Below, piece by piece: positions 50,103-61,680 of a stretch of 64,000 nucleotides of DNA. Positions within the stretch are counted from its first letter, which is position 1. Every line of letters starts with the position of its first letter. The notes beneath the pieces are model-generated. The model searched no databases and was not told where the DNA came from. It saw nothing but the letters and a program-made list of their open reading frames with translations. The translations under genes were made by a program, and so were the position numbers. Origin of the DNA: Talpa occidentalis (lineage: Eukaryota > Chordata > Mammalia > Eulipotyphla > Talpidae); NCBI RefSeq assembly GCF_014898055.3, contig NW_023601212.1, positions 54,920,329 through 54,984,328 of the forward strand, in the 5' to 3' direction.

Positions 50103-50887
50103 TTAAAAGCAGATGCCCCTCTTCAGGTCATGCTCAGGTTGTACAGGCAGAACTACATGAGAAATACGGCTCCAGAGCCCACTCAGTTTGTCCACGTCCA
50201 TGTGATTGTAGGAGCTGGGTGTGTTAGAGTTGGTGAACTTGAATGTGAGGAAATCCTTCACTTTTTCTTCAATTTCCTTTAGACCTAGACTGGCTTCAAG
50301 TGTTTCTTCTTCCAACAGGACCGTCAGGACTAAGGCTACATCTTTGAAGGCTGCATGTTCATGGTCACAATACTTGTAGAAGATCAAGGTAGAGTCGGCA
50401 GGCAGTGACTCGATGCGGTGTACCACAGCTGCATTCTGGCCATTTCTGAATCCATTGCTCAGCTGCTCATCTACCTCGTGTTTGACAGTATCACTGTCTT
50501 CAGTAGCTTTGCCTTCCCCATTAATCCGGATGGCATGGCCACTATGGGAGGAAGAATAGGCATCAGCAATTTGTTCACTCAGACACCTAAGTACTTCTTC
50601 AGCATCTCGGGCAGCAGTAAGTAGCAAGATAGCAGGCTGGAGCCGAGGCTGGGAGCTATTAAGATGTTTCTCCAGGAATGTTAGGCTCCTTTTCCACAGC
50701 TTCTCATCTTGACCTTGATATTTATTCATAAGTTGTTTCATCTTGTTCTGGAACACTTGAACAGCAGTAGTTGTTCCTTCCTTAGGATAAATGAACCAAG
50801 AAATCCCAACAACAGCAAGCAGAAGTAATATCAACAACCACTTCATACTCAAAAAACTTGCATTCTTGGGTTGTCCAGCCACTTTTG
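50103..50887 (-). CDS. TOR1AIP1: TOR1AIP1 last exon: TM segment and lumenal torsin-activating domain
   Basis: LAP1 sits in the inner nuclear membrane; its lumenal domain binds and stimulates torsin AAA+ ATPases and its nucleoplasmic side contacts lamins. The exon opens after acceptor TTTTTTCCGCAG and encodes 260 residues to a TGA-type end after GICF. Counting from Val at 50882, a hydrophobic span at about 15-32 ([16 protein letters not shown]) is the membrane helix. The lumenal part holds [19 protein letters not shown] with a glycosylation sequon at Asn75, then [25 protein letters not shown], and near the end [15 protein letters not shown]. The Arg in SRIS is 21st from the C-terminus, where the torsin-activating arginine finger of LAP1 lies. 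Length and end match human LAP1. The neighbour CEP350 in tandem supports TOR1AIP1 over TOR1AIP2. The GTG at 50882 is Val within the exon, not a start. Confidence 0.96.
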
Positions 50888-52020
50888 CTGCGGAAAAAAG
50901 AGAATAACAGATAGAAGTATTATTTTCTTAGGTTTGAGGGCAACTGACCTTTAAAACCAATATTAATCTTTATAAACATTAGATAAAAGAGGAAAGAATT
51001 TAAAGAAGGGATGTGATAATTTACTTAATTTATATTTTCAAGAAAATCTCACACTCAAGGATTTTAAGTTCTGAGTATAAATATGAATATATATACATGT
51101 CCCTTAAACGTCAGAATGATAAAAAGTTTTAGAGAAAAAAGTAGAATTTAAAAATTGCATAAGCAACTAAGAATGAACACAATTTATAATACACAAGCAT
51201 CATCACTACTACTGCTAATATTTGGGAGGTAAACAATATTAAGACACTTTATAAAATAATGTTTAATTTGGAAGAATTCAAATGCTTAACTACTAAAGGT
51301 GCATTTTTTGAAGTATATAAAAGGAAAAGGATGTATTATAAATGAAAATATTCCACACAATGTAATAGTACATCCCTTTAACTGTCCAGAATTCCTATCT
51401 TTTGTATTCAAGTTAACACTGGTAAAATTTAATTCCATCCATATTATCACTGACAATAATGATATCAATTTATATTTATCTGGTTATTTTCCATTTATCA
51501 AGCACTTTCTCTTATACCACTTCATTTAATAACATGACATTTAATGAACAGTAACAGTAATACTTTTATACCTTTTATTTACTGATTCCTTTATGCTAAT
51601 AATTGTACTATAACCTCTCAGAATAGTAGTTCTTAAAGTGTGAGCAGGAATACTTTGGGACTCTTTCAGGGGTGTCCATGAGGTTAAAGCAATGCTCATA
51701 ACACTAAGATGTTATTAGATTATTTCTAACACAGTGATATTTACACAGATGGTAAAAAATGCCATAGTGGGAAAAACAACTGATGCCTGGGCATGAACCA
51801 CAGGGCAGTGGCACCAAACTTTACTAACACACAGTATAGTCCTTGTATTCTCCATGGTCATGTACTCAAGGTTAGTTTCACTTAAGAATATCCATGAAGC
51901 AGTTAAAACTATTTATATTATTAAAACTTAACCTCTGCATACAAATTTTAATACTCTATGTAAAGAAATAGGAAGTACTTGAAGGACTTCTGCAGCATAG
52001 GACAGTTCAATGGTTATCTT

Positions 52021-52290
52021 TTTTTTAAAAAAAGATTTATTTATTTTATACAAGAGCTGGAGTACAGGCCAGAGGCGTGGGAAGATGAGAGGATTCACCA
52101 GAGACAGAGAGGAGAACAGAACAAGCAGACGGTGGAAATACACTGCTGAGGAGAACAGCAGGCGAGACAGGAGAGGTGTGCTGCACCATGTGGGAATCTC
52201 CCTGGCCGGCCGGGAATCGAACCCTCACTACAGAGGCTGCTGACAGCTTCACAGTGCTGTGCTCAACCCACTGTGCCACCGGTGAGGCCC
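52021..52290 (-). mobile_element. tRNA-derived SINE, type C, reverse
   Basis: Reverse copy with TCCCTGGCCGGCCGGGAAT linker and head 'gtgccaccggtgaggccc'. Perfect 14-bp target duplication TCAATGGTTATCTT near 52007-52020 and 52291-52304. It is in the sense direction of TOR1AIP1. Confidence 0.95.
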
Positions 52291-53450
52291 TCAATGGTTA
52301 TCTTAGGAAGAGGTTCGTGCAACTGAACTGTGAATTGAAATAGTGTCTTTTCAAAGAATTTTTTACTTGACAGAACAAGTGACAAACTATGGTTGTTAGT
52401 CAGACCTGCATAGTTGGGGCAGACATTTACTTGAAAATGAACAAAGTAAACCTGCTACTAGGAAAACAACTGACAATATTTGTTGCAATTATAAAATTCA
52501 AACTTTCAAGTGAAAATTAGGACTGTGAAAACATTTTCTCTGCCACCATGACTTGGACAGTTCCAAACACTTGAATTTTTGGTCCTGAAATTGGTGGTGA
52601 TATTAACATGTTTTCTTTTTAGAATGTATTACAGACATGTCAGCATTAGAGGATCCACGTATTGGTGAAGCAATAATTTCCAAATGACCAGGGTATGATA
52701 CGTCATTCAAAGTATAAGAAATGAACTAATATAACAGAATGTAAAAACTTCATTAAAATGTATCAGTTCTCACATTTCAAATACATCTAAGAAACTACTC
52801 CTTGTTGATTTTTAGAGAACATCAAAAGGGAATATTTGAAGACTACTAAAATTCTACATATCTGTATAAAGCTGGGTTTTCTACAGCTACTATCACCAAA
52901 ACAATATATTGTAACTGACTACAGAAGCAGATATAAGAATCCAGCTCCATTTTATTAAGTCATTCATTAAAATAATTAGGAAAAATTCAAACCCATTTGT
53001 TACTTCTACTAAATTATTTCAAAATGAGTATTAAAATTTTTTTCCTTTTTAATTTCTGGATAAATATGCACAGGTACAACCCATATTAAAGAAAAAAAAG
53101 TTCTTTGAAAGACATTAAGTTTGCTGTAGAAAGCAGTACAGAGATCAAAATGTCTGAGAATAGTTATTTTTTTAGTACTTGGTTTCAGGGTAATAAACAG
53201 GCTTAGAGAATGACAGAAATTTGTCCCAAGGTCATACAGAAGGTAAGTGGTTCAATCTAATTTAAATACAGATCTGTGGAGTCTAAAACTCACAGTAATC
53301 CTGTTATATCATGCTATGTGCCTTCTTTCTTTTGACTCAATAAAGTTCAGTAAGTTAATAATATTAGCAGCTTTATTACTTACTAACTTTTACTTTTGGT
53401 CTTACTGAAAAAGTGAAGGGGAAAACCAGAAGTCAGAAATGTTCCATAGA

Positions 53451-53916
53451 TCGCTTCTCAATAGCTAAGCTTTGGAAACAACCCAAATGCCCAAAAATAG
53501 ATGACTGGATCAAGAAGATGTGGTACATATATACCATGGAATATTACTCAGCATTCAAAAAAGATAAACACATGCAATTTGCAGCAACATGGATGGCGCT
53601 GGAAGGGATCATGCTCAGTGAAATAAGCCAAAAAGAAAAAGAAAAATACCGGATGGTCTCACTCATAGCAGGAATCTAGAAAACTTAAATAAGGGACCAG
53701 GAAAATGAATAACTATAAGAAAGTGAAAATCAAAATCAACAAAAAACTATGAACCAGAGACAATTTTTGGGGGGTGGGGGGGCGGGAGGGGAGGGATGGG
53801 GGTCAGAATGGGGGAGGTTGTAATTGTATGGGGGAATATAAAAATAAAATTTATTATTTAAAAAAAATAAAAATTAAAAAAAAGATAAAGTAAGTAGCAT
53901 GTAGAAAAAAAAAAAA
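53451..53916 (+). mobile_element. Young truncated L1 with possible 3' transduction
   Basis: ORF2 C-terminus and G-rich 3'UTR, nearly identical to the inner L1 of 33454-34237. Perfect 16-bp target duplication AGAAATGTTCCATAGA at 53435-53450 and 53917-53932. Nine non-L1 bases (TCGCTTCTC) sit at the 5' junction. After the L1 A-rich end comes a short non-L1 stretch GATAAAGTAAGTAGCATGTAG and then a second poly(A). Confidence 0.92.
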
Positions 53917-54083
53917 AGAAATGTTCCATAGAGTCTGTCCTTAAAAAATTTCACTGCTAGTAAAATATGCATTTCCCCCTGTAGTGCCTCAAATTCTTCA
54001 AATTTTTTGTTGTCAAAAAAATTAAAAGCAATTATGAATCACCAGTTTTAGAGACTTGCTTAATAAAAAGTGAACAAACTTAC

Positions 54084-54140
54084 ATTGGCTGGAGGTTGGT
54101 GGAGACTGATTGCCAACCTTTGATTTCTGTATGCTGTCAT
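54084..54140 (-). CDS. TOR1AIP1: TOR1AIP1 internal exon (DSIQKSK...)
   Basis: 57-bp exon between acceptor CTCCTATTAG and strong donor GTAAGT. It encodes DSIQKSKVGNQSPPTSSQ plus split codons at both ends, corresponding to the human DSILKSELGNQSPSTSS region just before the membrane segment. Phase 1 in and out; the last base joins CA of the next exon to give Ser. The segment is nucleoplasmic and Ser/Pro-rich. Confidence 0.95.
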
Positions 54141-54498
54141 CTAATAGGAGAAATAAAGACTATCAATTAATATTACATAATTTAAGTATTCCCAATAGAG
54201 AAAGAAAATACAGATTCCACCAAAAGAAACTAAGCCAGAGACCCGCCAGAATCAGGAGAAAAGGCTGAAGATCCAAGTACCCATTAGACTGAAAGCTTCT
54301 TGAGATATAAACCTATTTTCTTTATAGTTATTCATCACATGTAGTGGTATAGACAAAGCATATTCTTAGTACATTGGTTTTGCAAGAAAGCCTTAAAGTA
54401 TTTCACCCAAATTATTTAATGGGATTGATGAACATTTTGGGGACAAAGTTAAGAGGACAAAAGAAAACACAAATATAATAAAAAGAAACACATTATAC
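54141..54498 (-). other. TOR1AIP1: TOR1AIP1 intron
   Basis: Short 358-bp intron; nothing else recognised. Confidence 0.75.
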
Positions 54499-54543
54499 CA
54501 TCTGAAAAACTGTCATATATTGAACTCTTGCCTGGTGATGAGG
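54499..54543 (-). CDS. TOR1AIP1: TOR1AIP1 cassette exon (SSPGKSSIYDSFSD)
   Basis: 45-bp exon behind a strong pyrimidine acceptor (TTTTTTCCCCTCTCTGCAG). It encodes (T/A)SSPGKSSIYDSFSD(D). The donor GTATAA is weak, which suits regulated inclusion. Phase 1 in and out, so it can be joined to either neighbour. The human reference protein as I remember it goes from MQN straight to DSI, without this segment. Function unknown; Ser/Asp-rich and nucleoplasmic. Confidence 0.8.
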
Positions 54544-55332
54544 CTGCAGAGAGGGGAAAAAAGACAAAATATGGATTATGAATTACTGAACTATCTGGAA
54601 AGGGTGATTTGATGTAAAAGGTCAACTTAATTCTCATTTTCTGCCTTAAACTGATTCAAATATTTCCTATGGTGCTTCTGATTATTAGAAATAACCATAA
54701 AATTTTAAAAAAATGTTATCTATAACGTGCCTGGAGTTTGATAATTTTGTATATATAAATGACCTTCCTGATGCTTATCAACAGTTTTTATTTGCAAAAC
54801 AATGGACTAAACTAGAAGAATAAAATTAGCAGTGTCATTAAGATATAAAAAGTGCCTTACTTTTGGTCATATGACAAAAAGTCTCAAATAAAGCAAAATG
54901 ACATCAACCTTAACTCTAAAGGCATATTGTTTTACAGTTACTAGCTTAGCCCAAAAAATGTCATCATATGAAGCATCTAAGTTGCCAAACTTAAAACTGT
55001 ATTACTTATAAAAAAATTATGTAATATCTGTCTTGAATACCTAATTCAAGATAAAAATAATTTATTATGTGTTATCTATCTTGAATACCTAATTTCAAAG
55101 ATCAAATGAAATAATATATGAAAATAATATGAACAGCAAACATATTATAAAAACAGCAAAATATTTATTATGTAACATACCATAATATTCCTAAATTCAC
55201 AGCACATAATATTAAGAAATAATCTCATTTATACTAACATCAAAAAGAATAAAATACTTAATAAACTTCACCAAGCAGGTGAGATACTTGTGCACTGAAA
55301 TCTATAAAACACCAATGAAAGAAATTAAAGCA

Positions 55333-55607
55333 TGGGGCCTTCCTGGTGGCGCAAGGGATTAAGCACCACATTATGAAGCAATCCGCAGACTCTGCAATAC
55401 CCGGCCGGCCAGGGAGCAATCCACATGGCAAAGCAGACTTCTCCTGTCTCGCCCGCTGTTCCCCTCAGCAGTGTATATTCAGTCAGTCTGCCTGTTCTGC
55501 TCCCCATTCTGTCTCGGGTGAATCCTCTCACCCCACCCTGGCCACATCTCTGGCCTATACACCAGCTCTTGTATGCATAAATCAATAAATCTTTTTTTTT
55601 TTTAAAA
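55333..55607 (+). mobile_element. tRNA-derived SINE, type C
   Basis: Head 'ggggccttcctggtggcgca', CCCGGCCGGCCAGG linker, tail ATAAATCAATAAATCTTTT. Target duplication GAAAGAAATTAAAGCA at 55317-55332 and 55608-55623. Confidence 0.95.
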
Positions 55608-55623
55608 GAAAGAAATTAAAGCA

Positions 55624-55748
55624 AAGAATTAAAAAACAAAATCAAAGGAAAAAAAAAGAAAAAAGAATTGAAAAACAAAAAAGAAAGAAAAACAGACGAA
55701 AAAGCAAAAACTGAAAAGCAAAAAAAAAAAGACAAGAAAAAGCAGGCA
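55624..55748. repeat. A-rich low-complexity stretch
   Basis: Almost only A with scattered G and C between two SINEs. It looks like an expanded and mutated poly(A) tail. Confidence 0.9.
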
Positions 55749-56013
55749 GGGCCTCCCCCATTGGCATAGGGGTTGAGCGCTGGGCTGCGAAGCTGCCCGC
55801 AGCCTCTACAGCACTGGTTCCATCCCCGGCAGCCAGTGAGGGTCCCACAAGGCGCGGGGACCTCTCCTGCTGTGCCCGCTGCTCTCCTCAGCAGCGTCCT
55901 CTGTCAGTCTGCCTATTCTGTTCCCCGCTCTGGCTCTGGTAAATTCTTTCACCCTCCCACGCTTCTGACTGTACCCAGTGCTTGAATAAACAAATAAATC
56001 TTAAAAAAAAAAA
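55749..56013 (+). mobile_element. tRNA-derived SINE, type A
   Basis: Head 'gggcctcccccattggcata', body as type A, tail AACAAATAAATCTTAAAA. It is followed at 56014-56028 by another copy of GAAAGAAATTAAAGC. Confidence 0.94.
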
Positions 56014-56302
56014 GAAAGAAATTAAAGCTGGCAAAAATAAATAGAAAGGCATCCCATTTTCATGGATTATAGATTATTAAAAATGTCCACAATACCCAAA
56101 TCAAGCTATAGATTCCGTGCAATCCCTATCAAAAGCCTAGTGGCATTTTTTACAGAAATAGAAAAACAATCCTAAATCCAGATGGAACCAAATAGTCCCC
56201 AAATAACCAAAGCAATTTTTAGCATGAAGAACAAGGCTAGAGGCAAAGTACTTCCCAATTTCCAAAGATATTACAAAGCTAGAGCAATAAAAATAGTATG
56301 AT

Positions 56303-56584
56303 GGGCCTCCCTGGTGGCGCAAGGGGTTAAGACGCAACCTATGAAACTCTCCGCAGCCACTGCAGCACAAGTTTGATCCCTGGCCAGCCAGGGAGCATCC
56401 CACATGGCGCAGCAGACCTCTCCTGACTCACCTGCTGCTCCCCTCAGCAGTTTACGCTTCAGTCAAACTGACTGTTCTGTTTCCCACTCTGGCTCTAGTG
56501 AATCCTCTCACCCTCCACCCCTCTGGCCTGTACTTCAGTTCTTGTACACATAAATAAGTAAATCTTAAAAAAAAAAAAAAAAAA
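56303..56584 (+). mobile_element. tRNA-derived SINE, type B/C
   Basis: Head GGGCCTCCCTGGTGGCGCAA, CTGGCCAGCCAGGG linker, tail AAATAAGTAAATCTTAAAA. It splits the old L1. Confidence 0.94.
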
Positions 56585-58394
56585 AGTATGGTACTGGTAT
56601 AAAAACAGACAAACAGACCAAAAGAAGAGAACAGAGTTCAGAAATAAATTTGTGTAGAATTTAATTAACTGGTCTTCTATAAGGGTACTGAGAATAGACA
56701 ATGGGGGAAAGGAAACACAATGGGGGAAAAGTTTTGTCAAATAAAAGGTGCTTGAAAAACTCAATAGCCATATGCAAAGGAATAAAATTGGATCCTTATC
56801 TTACACTGTAGACAAAAATCAACTCAAAATTCATTAAAGACTTAAATATAAGAACTGAAATCATGAAACTTCTAGAAAACATGGGAGAAAATATCTCTGG
56901 ACATTAGTCTTGGCAATATTCGCTTGGATAAGATATCAAAAGAGGAGGCAACAAAAGCAGTAATAGTCGTGGGTTTAAACTAAAAACACAATGAAATATG
57001 TAATCCAAATAACAATGAACTATCACCTCATACCTGGTAAGATGGCTTTTATCAAAAAACACAAAAAAATGAGGTACATGGAAAGGATGTGGGTAAAAGA
57101 GATGTGGGAATATAAACTAGTGCAGTCGCTATGGAAAATGGTATGAAGGATTCTCATAAAACTATAAATGGAAATACCGTATGATCCATCAACCCCACCT
57201 TTGTGTATGTGTACATGTACACACATACACACCCCTCCAAATGAACTGAAATTAGGATCCTGAAGAGGTCTGCATTCCAGTGTTCAATGCAGCAATATTC
57301 ACATAAGCCAAAACATGGAAGCAGCTGAAATATCCACTGACAGATGAATAAATAAAATGTGGCATACATAGACAGTAAAATATTATAATATATTTAAATA
57401 TTCCTTAAAAAAGAAGGAAATCCTGGCATTTGTGATATGAAGCACTCTATGTTAAGAGAAATAAGCTAGACAGATGGACAAATAGTTGACCATATCACTA
57501 ATATGAAGAATCTAAAATAGTCAATTTTTTAGAAGCAGAATGGTAGTACATGGGGTTGAGGAAGGAGGAAATGGGGGGAGGGGTGGGAAAACTGGTCAAA
57601 CTGTACAATGTTTCAGTTATGCAAGAAGGATAAATCCTATCATCTACAGTATAGTCTCTGTACTATCTACTCTATTATATATCTGACAATTTGCTAAGTA
57701 GGTAGATCTTATGTTAAATGTTCTTATTACACATACAACAATAAAGAGGATATGAAAAAACTTTTGGAGGTGATTGATATGTTTATGGCATAGATTACAG
57801 CAGTTTCATTTCCAAACTTATCAAGTTATATACACTAAATGTATATTAATCATAACTCAATAAAGTTAAAAAAACCTTTTTTGACGATGTCTAAGAAGCA
57901 GAGCCTCCAGTGAAAGAGCAAGTGAAACAAGAAAAAAAATTCATCAAGAGGTTTACTTTGAATACCTGACTTTATCTAGTGAGATGTATAAAAATGCAGT
58001 TAAATGCTCTTCTATTATGATTTTAGAGAGAAAAAATTGTTGAGTAAGTTATCATGTAGCGCATATATATAATATTTACATATATCCTAGAGCACAAGCA
58101 AATTTAGCAGGGAATAAGTTGATAAGGCAGGGGATAGTCTAAAGGGTAATTTCTATTCCTCTTAGTAAGAGTATTAAAGACAGTAACAAAAATAGTTTTA
58201 AAAGATGAAGACCACGCTTTTCTAGTCTGAAGATTATGGTAACAATCAATCACTCTATACCAGAGCAGAGGGCAAGAATCTTTCATAGTTATTATCATTA
58301 TCATCACACAAAACAGTATTCACAACAATGAAGTATTAATAATTTATGTGCTATTTACACTTAAAAATTTGTGTTCACTTATATAAGCTCACTC

Positions 58395-58510
58395 GAATAA
58401 CCTAGTAAAAGGCTACTACTGTCTTTACTTTAATGGTTAGAAAATCAAGATTCACAAAGATTAATTGACTTTACTTAAATCACTCTATTATTAAGCAGAA
58501 GTGCTGGGTC
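58395..58510 (+). mobile_element. MIR-like fragment
   Basis: Diverged MIR core with 'ggttagaaaatcaagattca' and 'taagcagaagtgctgggtca'. Confidence 0.5.
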
Positions 58511-58931
58511 AATGAACTTCCATTTTCTTTACATCATTTTTAGAGACAGGTTCCAAAGCATGTATATTAATGAGGCACAGACTCAAGAGTTTTGACCTTT
58601 CCATAGACATTCTTCCCTTACTCTGTTTTACTACCTGGGAAACAGGAAAAGTAAAGACAGAGGTTCTATTTTTCCCAAAAGATTAGGACACAGGTAGATT
58701 CTAGACCACCCAGGGAACTGGTGCTAACATGGAGTGACAACAAGAATTTAAAGTCCCAGGTTCTTGAACACCTAAATCTAAAAAAACGAACTTTTTCTCA
58801 CCAAAGCAGGCAGAAATGCAGAGTTAAAACAGTGAGGTATGAAATTTGTAATGCTTTGAAGAAATTTAAATAAACTTGGATTGAAGCAGAATCTATGACA
58901 GAGACGTTTGAAATGCACTGTAATCTTCTAC

Positions 58932-58988
58932 CTTTATTAATATATTCTCCCTGTTCATTGCTCTTAAAGTCCTTGTGTGGTTGAAGGT
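58932..58988 (-). CDS. TOR1AIP1: TOR1AIP1 cassette exon (LQPHKDFKSNEQGEYINK)
   Basis: 57-bp exon between acceptor CAATTTTTTAG and donor GTAGAA. It is open through 18 codons and encodes LQPHKDFKSNEQGEYINK with split codons at both ends. Phase 1 in and out, compatible with both neighbours. Like the 54499-54543 exon, it is not in the human reference LAP1 as I remember it. The call rests on splice sites, frame and position; no transcript was available. Confidence 0.7.
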
Positions 58989-60489
58989 CTAAAAAATTGT
59001 TTTCTGCATTGTAAAGGTGAAAATTTTTGGTATATAGTTTCTATATAACTTTAAAGCCCAAGATAATACCTATATATGTGGTAGATGGCTATCTAGCAGT
59101 ATATTACTATTTAAAACATAATTAAAATTAACTAAAGAACTTAAGAAAAAGTAGGAATGCAAACAGACACAATACCAAAAGTTAGCTACCAGTTCAGCAA
59201 CTAAAAGATTCATTTCTACATTCCAATCACACGTTCAGTATGAATTTTCCCTTTTGCATTGCATATGCACAGTGTCTTGGAAGAGAAAACAAAAACCATA
59301 CCTTTTTTTGGTGGTGGTGGGGGGATAACGAATGTGTACTACATTTCACTTACCTGAAAGTAAGTTAGCTGATGTAAATTACATAGAATATATAGCTAAG
59401 AACTAAGAAATAACATAAGAAGTCTCTGAGTTTTTCATAGTACACATATACTTAAATGCATGCAGTTTTACGTCTAAGAATATATTATATCTCAGATTTT
59501 CAAAATAAGTTTTAGTGTTTGATTCTGGTTAAAGATAATCTTAAAAAGCTATTAATATTTAGTTTCCTAATTACATTAGGTCAGGAAGAGCAAATTTTAA
59601 AAGGAGTGGTCTTCTAATAAGAGGTACATGAAAGAGTAAGAAAATGACAGTCAAAAATAAGGGAAAGACAAAAAGCTATCTCAGTTTTAGTCGGCAAAAC
59701 TATTCACTTAAATGTATGGTAAAATTTCACTGCAGGGAAAAAAATGAATTGTGACCATTACTACTTTAGTGATGGAAAAACAAAGCCACAGAGGTTATCT
59801 TGTTTAATTACAATCAATCATTTCATGAGCAAGAAAGATATGAGGACTTTTATATAAGTTAAAGGAGATGATGAACTCAAGAGCTATTGTGATCAGATGA
59901 GTAAAGAAGGGATAGAGGTTAAGGGTTGCTTCAGGCATGACTTTTTTTTTTATAGAGTTAAGGTGTAGGCGGACATATTGTTAATATGGACATATTGCCA
60001 CAGAAATTATGACAGACACTAAGTTCAAGGCATGATTGTTTCAACATACCTATTTATGGTATTTCTTAAATTCTATGACATTTAATTAATCCTAAGCCTA
60101 AGCATTAAAATACAATTTGTGAATTTCAGTCTTCATTATTTAAAATAATGGACATGCTAAGCTCCTCTAGGTGGTTAGTTATATAAATAGTCTGCTAAAA
60201 ATAAAAATCACATACTGTCAGAAAAGTAAAATTTTTCATTATCATGTACAGACTGCACTCCTAGAATTGACAACTTGTCAACTGGATCCATCACCCACTG
60301 GCGCTCACTATCCACACTTTATACCCAGTCCAAGCAGATAGAAATTTCTAAACTCATAATCATGGCTGTCCTTTATTAAGAACTCACAATCTAAATGCCC
60401 ACCTGAAGAACAAGTCACTTCTGTCTGTTAAATCATGAAAAATAGTAAACAGGTAAAATTTCAGTAATAGGTAGAGATTTATCACTTAC
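58989..60489 (-). other. TOR1AIP1: TOR1AIP1 intron
   Basis: 1.5-kb AT-rich intron; no SINE, L1 or other recognised element. Confidence 0.75.
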
Positions 60490-60552
60490 TTTGCATTTTA
60501 GACCCCCATTTTGTGGTTTGTTCAACCCTTTTCTGAGAGTTTTTTGGATATC
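60490..60552 (-). CDS. TOR1AIP1: TOR1AIP1 internal exon (YPKNSQKRVEQTTKW...)
   Basis: 63-bp exon, acceptor GGTTCATTCTCAG, donor GTAAGT. It encodes YPKNSQKRVEQTTKWGSKMQ, aligning with human [20 protein letters not shown]. Phase 1 in and out. At the upstream junction the human protein has SSG where this splice gives Arg, so the acceptor or the exon edge differs. It lies in the basic nucleoplasmic domain. Confidence 0.92.
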
Positions 60553-61047
60553 CTGAGAATGAACCAAATACAAACATCAAGATATCATTTCACATACTTT
60601 GAAAATATATCCCGTACTCCAGTATTATGACATAAATTTATCAGAAAGACGAAAACAAAGCTGGGGAAGGAAACAACCAAAGCAATAGGTTCAGAAGTAA
60701 AAGAGTATCAAATGATCATATCATAGAGGCTGACCAATTTTCACAGCAATATAGGAAGTAAATAAATACATAATCACCTAACAGACAAAACTATGTACAA
60801 GTACTTTGCTCTGATCTATGAGAATAACTAAGTTCAATAATACCTGAACTTGATTTCAGTATTATTTAAGATTAATTCTACTAAAATAGTCCTCTACACA
60901 TTTCCATATCACACAGGAATTTTCACAGATATTATAAAAATGTGGTAGATTAAAAGGCAAAGAGGGTGAAATAAATTAAAATCCTACCAGAATTTTTAAA
61001 GACAGGGTTAGAACTGATTGAATAAAAAAAGACAACTAGCCACTTAC
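60553..61047 (-). other. TOR1AIP1: TOR1AIP1 intron
   Basis: 495-bp AT-rich intron; nothing recognised. Confidence 0.85.
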
Positions 61048-61089
61048 TTAGCACTGACGGTTGTTCATCAAGAGATGTGAATTCTCCAC
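61048..61089 (-). CDS. TOR1AIP1: TOR1AIP1 internal exon (GEFTSLDEQPSVL)
   Basis: 42-bp exon, acceptor TTTCTGTTGCAG, donor GTAAGTG. It encodes GEFTSLDEQPSVL plus split codons, aligning with human QNFTAHDKQPSVL. Phase 1 in and out. Confidence 0.94.
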   Translation of the reverse strand: MENSHLLMNNRQC

Positions 61090-61680
61090 CTGCAACAGAA
61101 ACCAGAGATAAAGTCATAGAATACTTGGAAATAAAAACAATGAATATATTGCATAGACATTTTGCTAGTTGATTTGAGGATACACCCTCCCCCCTGATCA
61201 AATCTTACTTTCATCAGCCACCAAAATATGTATGTATTTTCCCCCTTTTCTAAGCATCGAAATGTTTAGGAATTGGATAAGAAGTCAGTTTTAGGATCAA
61301 GACCATCAAAATAAAGGTAAGCTAAGTGGTGGCCATATGAATATTCACTATACTCAAGTATCAAGTATAATTTTACTTAATTCTTATACTTTATGTAGTC
61401 ATGGATACCACTATGATTAACAAATAAGGAAACTAAAATTGATAATTTACCCAAAATTACATATCTAATAAAAGTAGTTGAGCTGAGATATAAACCCTGG
61501 CAATATAATAGTATGTCCTATATAAGCAAACTTGTAGACATTTCAAAGTAGTTATAAAGATGCTACTTCATGTTTGGGGGTGGTATTTAAGATAACTGCA
61601 AAATGATACAATGGGATAATTAGAAAATGATGTTACAAATATAACAAATTTCTAAATCTGCTCTAAAGAAGTGAGTTGCT

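Larger units (their letters stand above)
50888..54083 (-). other. TOR1AIP1: TOR1AIP1 last intron
   Basis: Intron of about 3.2 kb with one reverse SINE (52021-52290) and one young L1 (53451-53916). The rest is AT-rich without recognised content. Confidence 0.85.
55225..57860 (+). mobile_element. Old L1 ORF2/3'UTR interrupted by three SINEs
   Basis: L1 text starts at 'aacatcaaaaagaataaaat', continues 'gcatcccattttcatggatt', 'gtatgatccatcaaccccac' and ends near 'aatcataactcaataaagtt'. SINEs interrupt it at 55333, 55749 and 56303. No open frame is left. Confidence 0.8.
54544..58931 (-). other. TOR1AIP1: TOR1AIP1 intron
   Basis: 4.4-kb intron containing an old L1, three SINEs and an A-rich stretch, listed separately. 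Confidence 0.75.

Noticed and set aside
50103..50882. Last exon as an independent intronless gene starting at GTG
   Set aside because: The GTG is Val in the middle of a frame that continues through a good acceptor into upstream exons in matching phase.
50103..50887. Assignment to TOR1AIP2 (LULL1) instead of TOR1AIP1
   Set aside because: The lumenal domains are related. However, the exon series upstream matches LAP1, the distance from the arginine finger to the C-terminus matches LAP1, and CEP350 follows in tandem as next to human TOR1AIP1.
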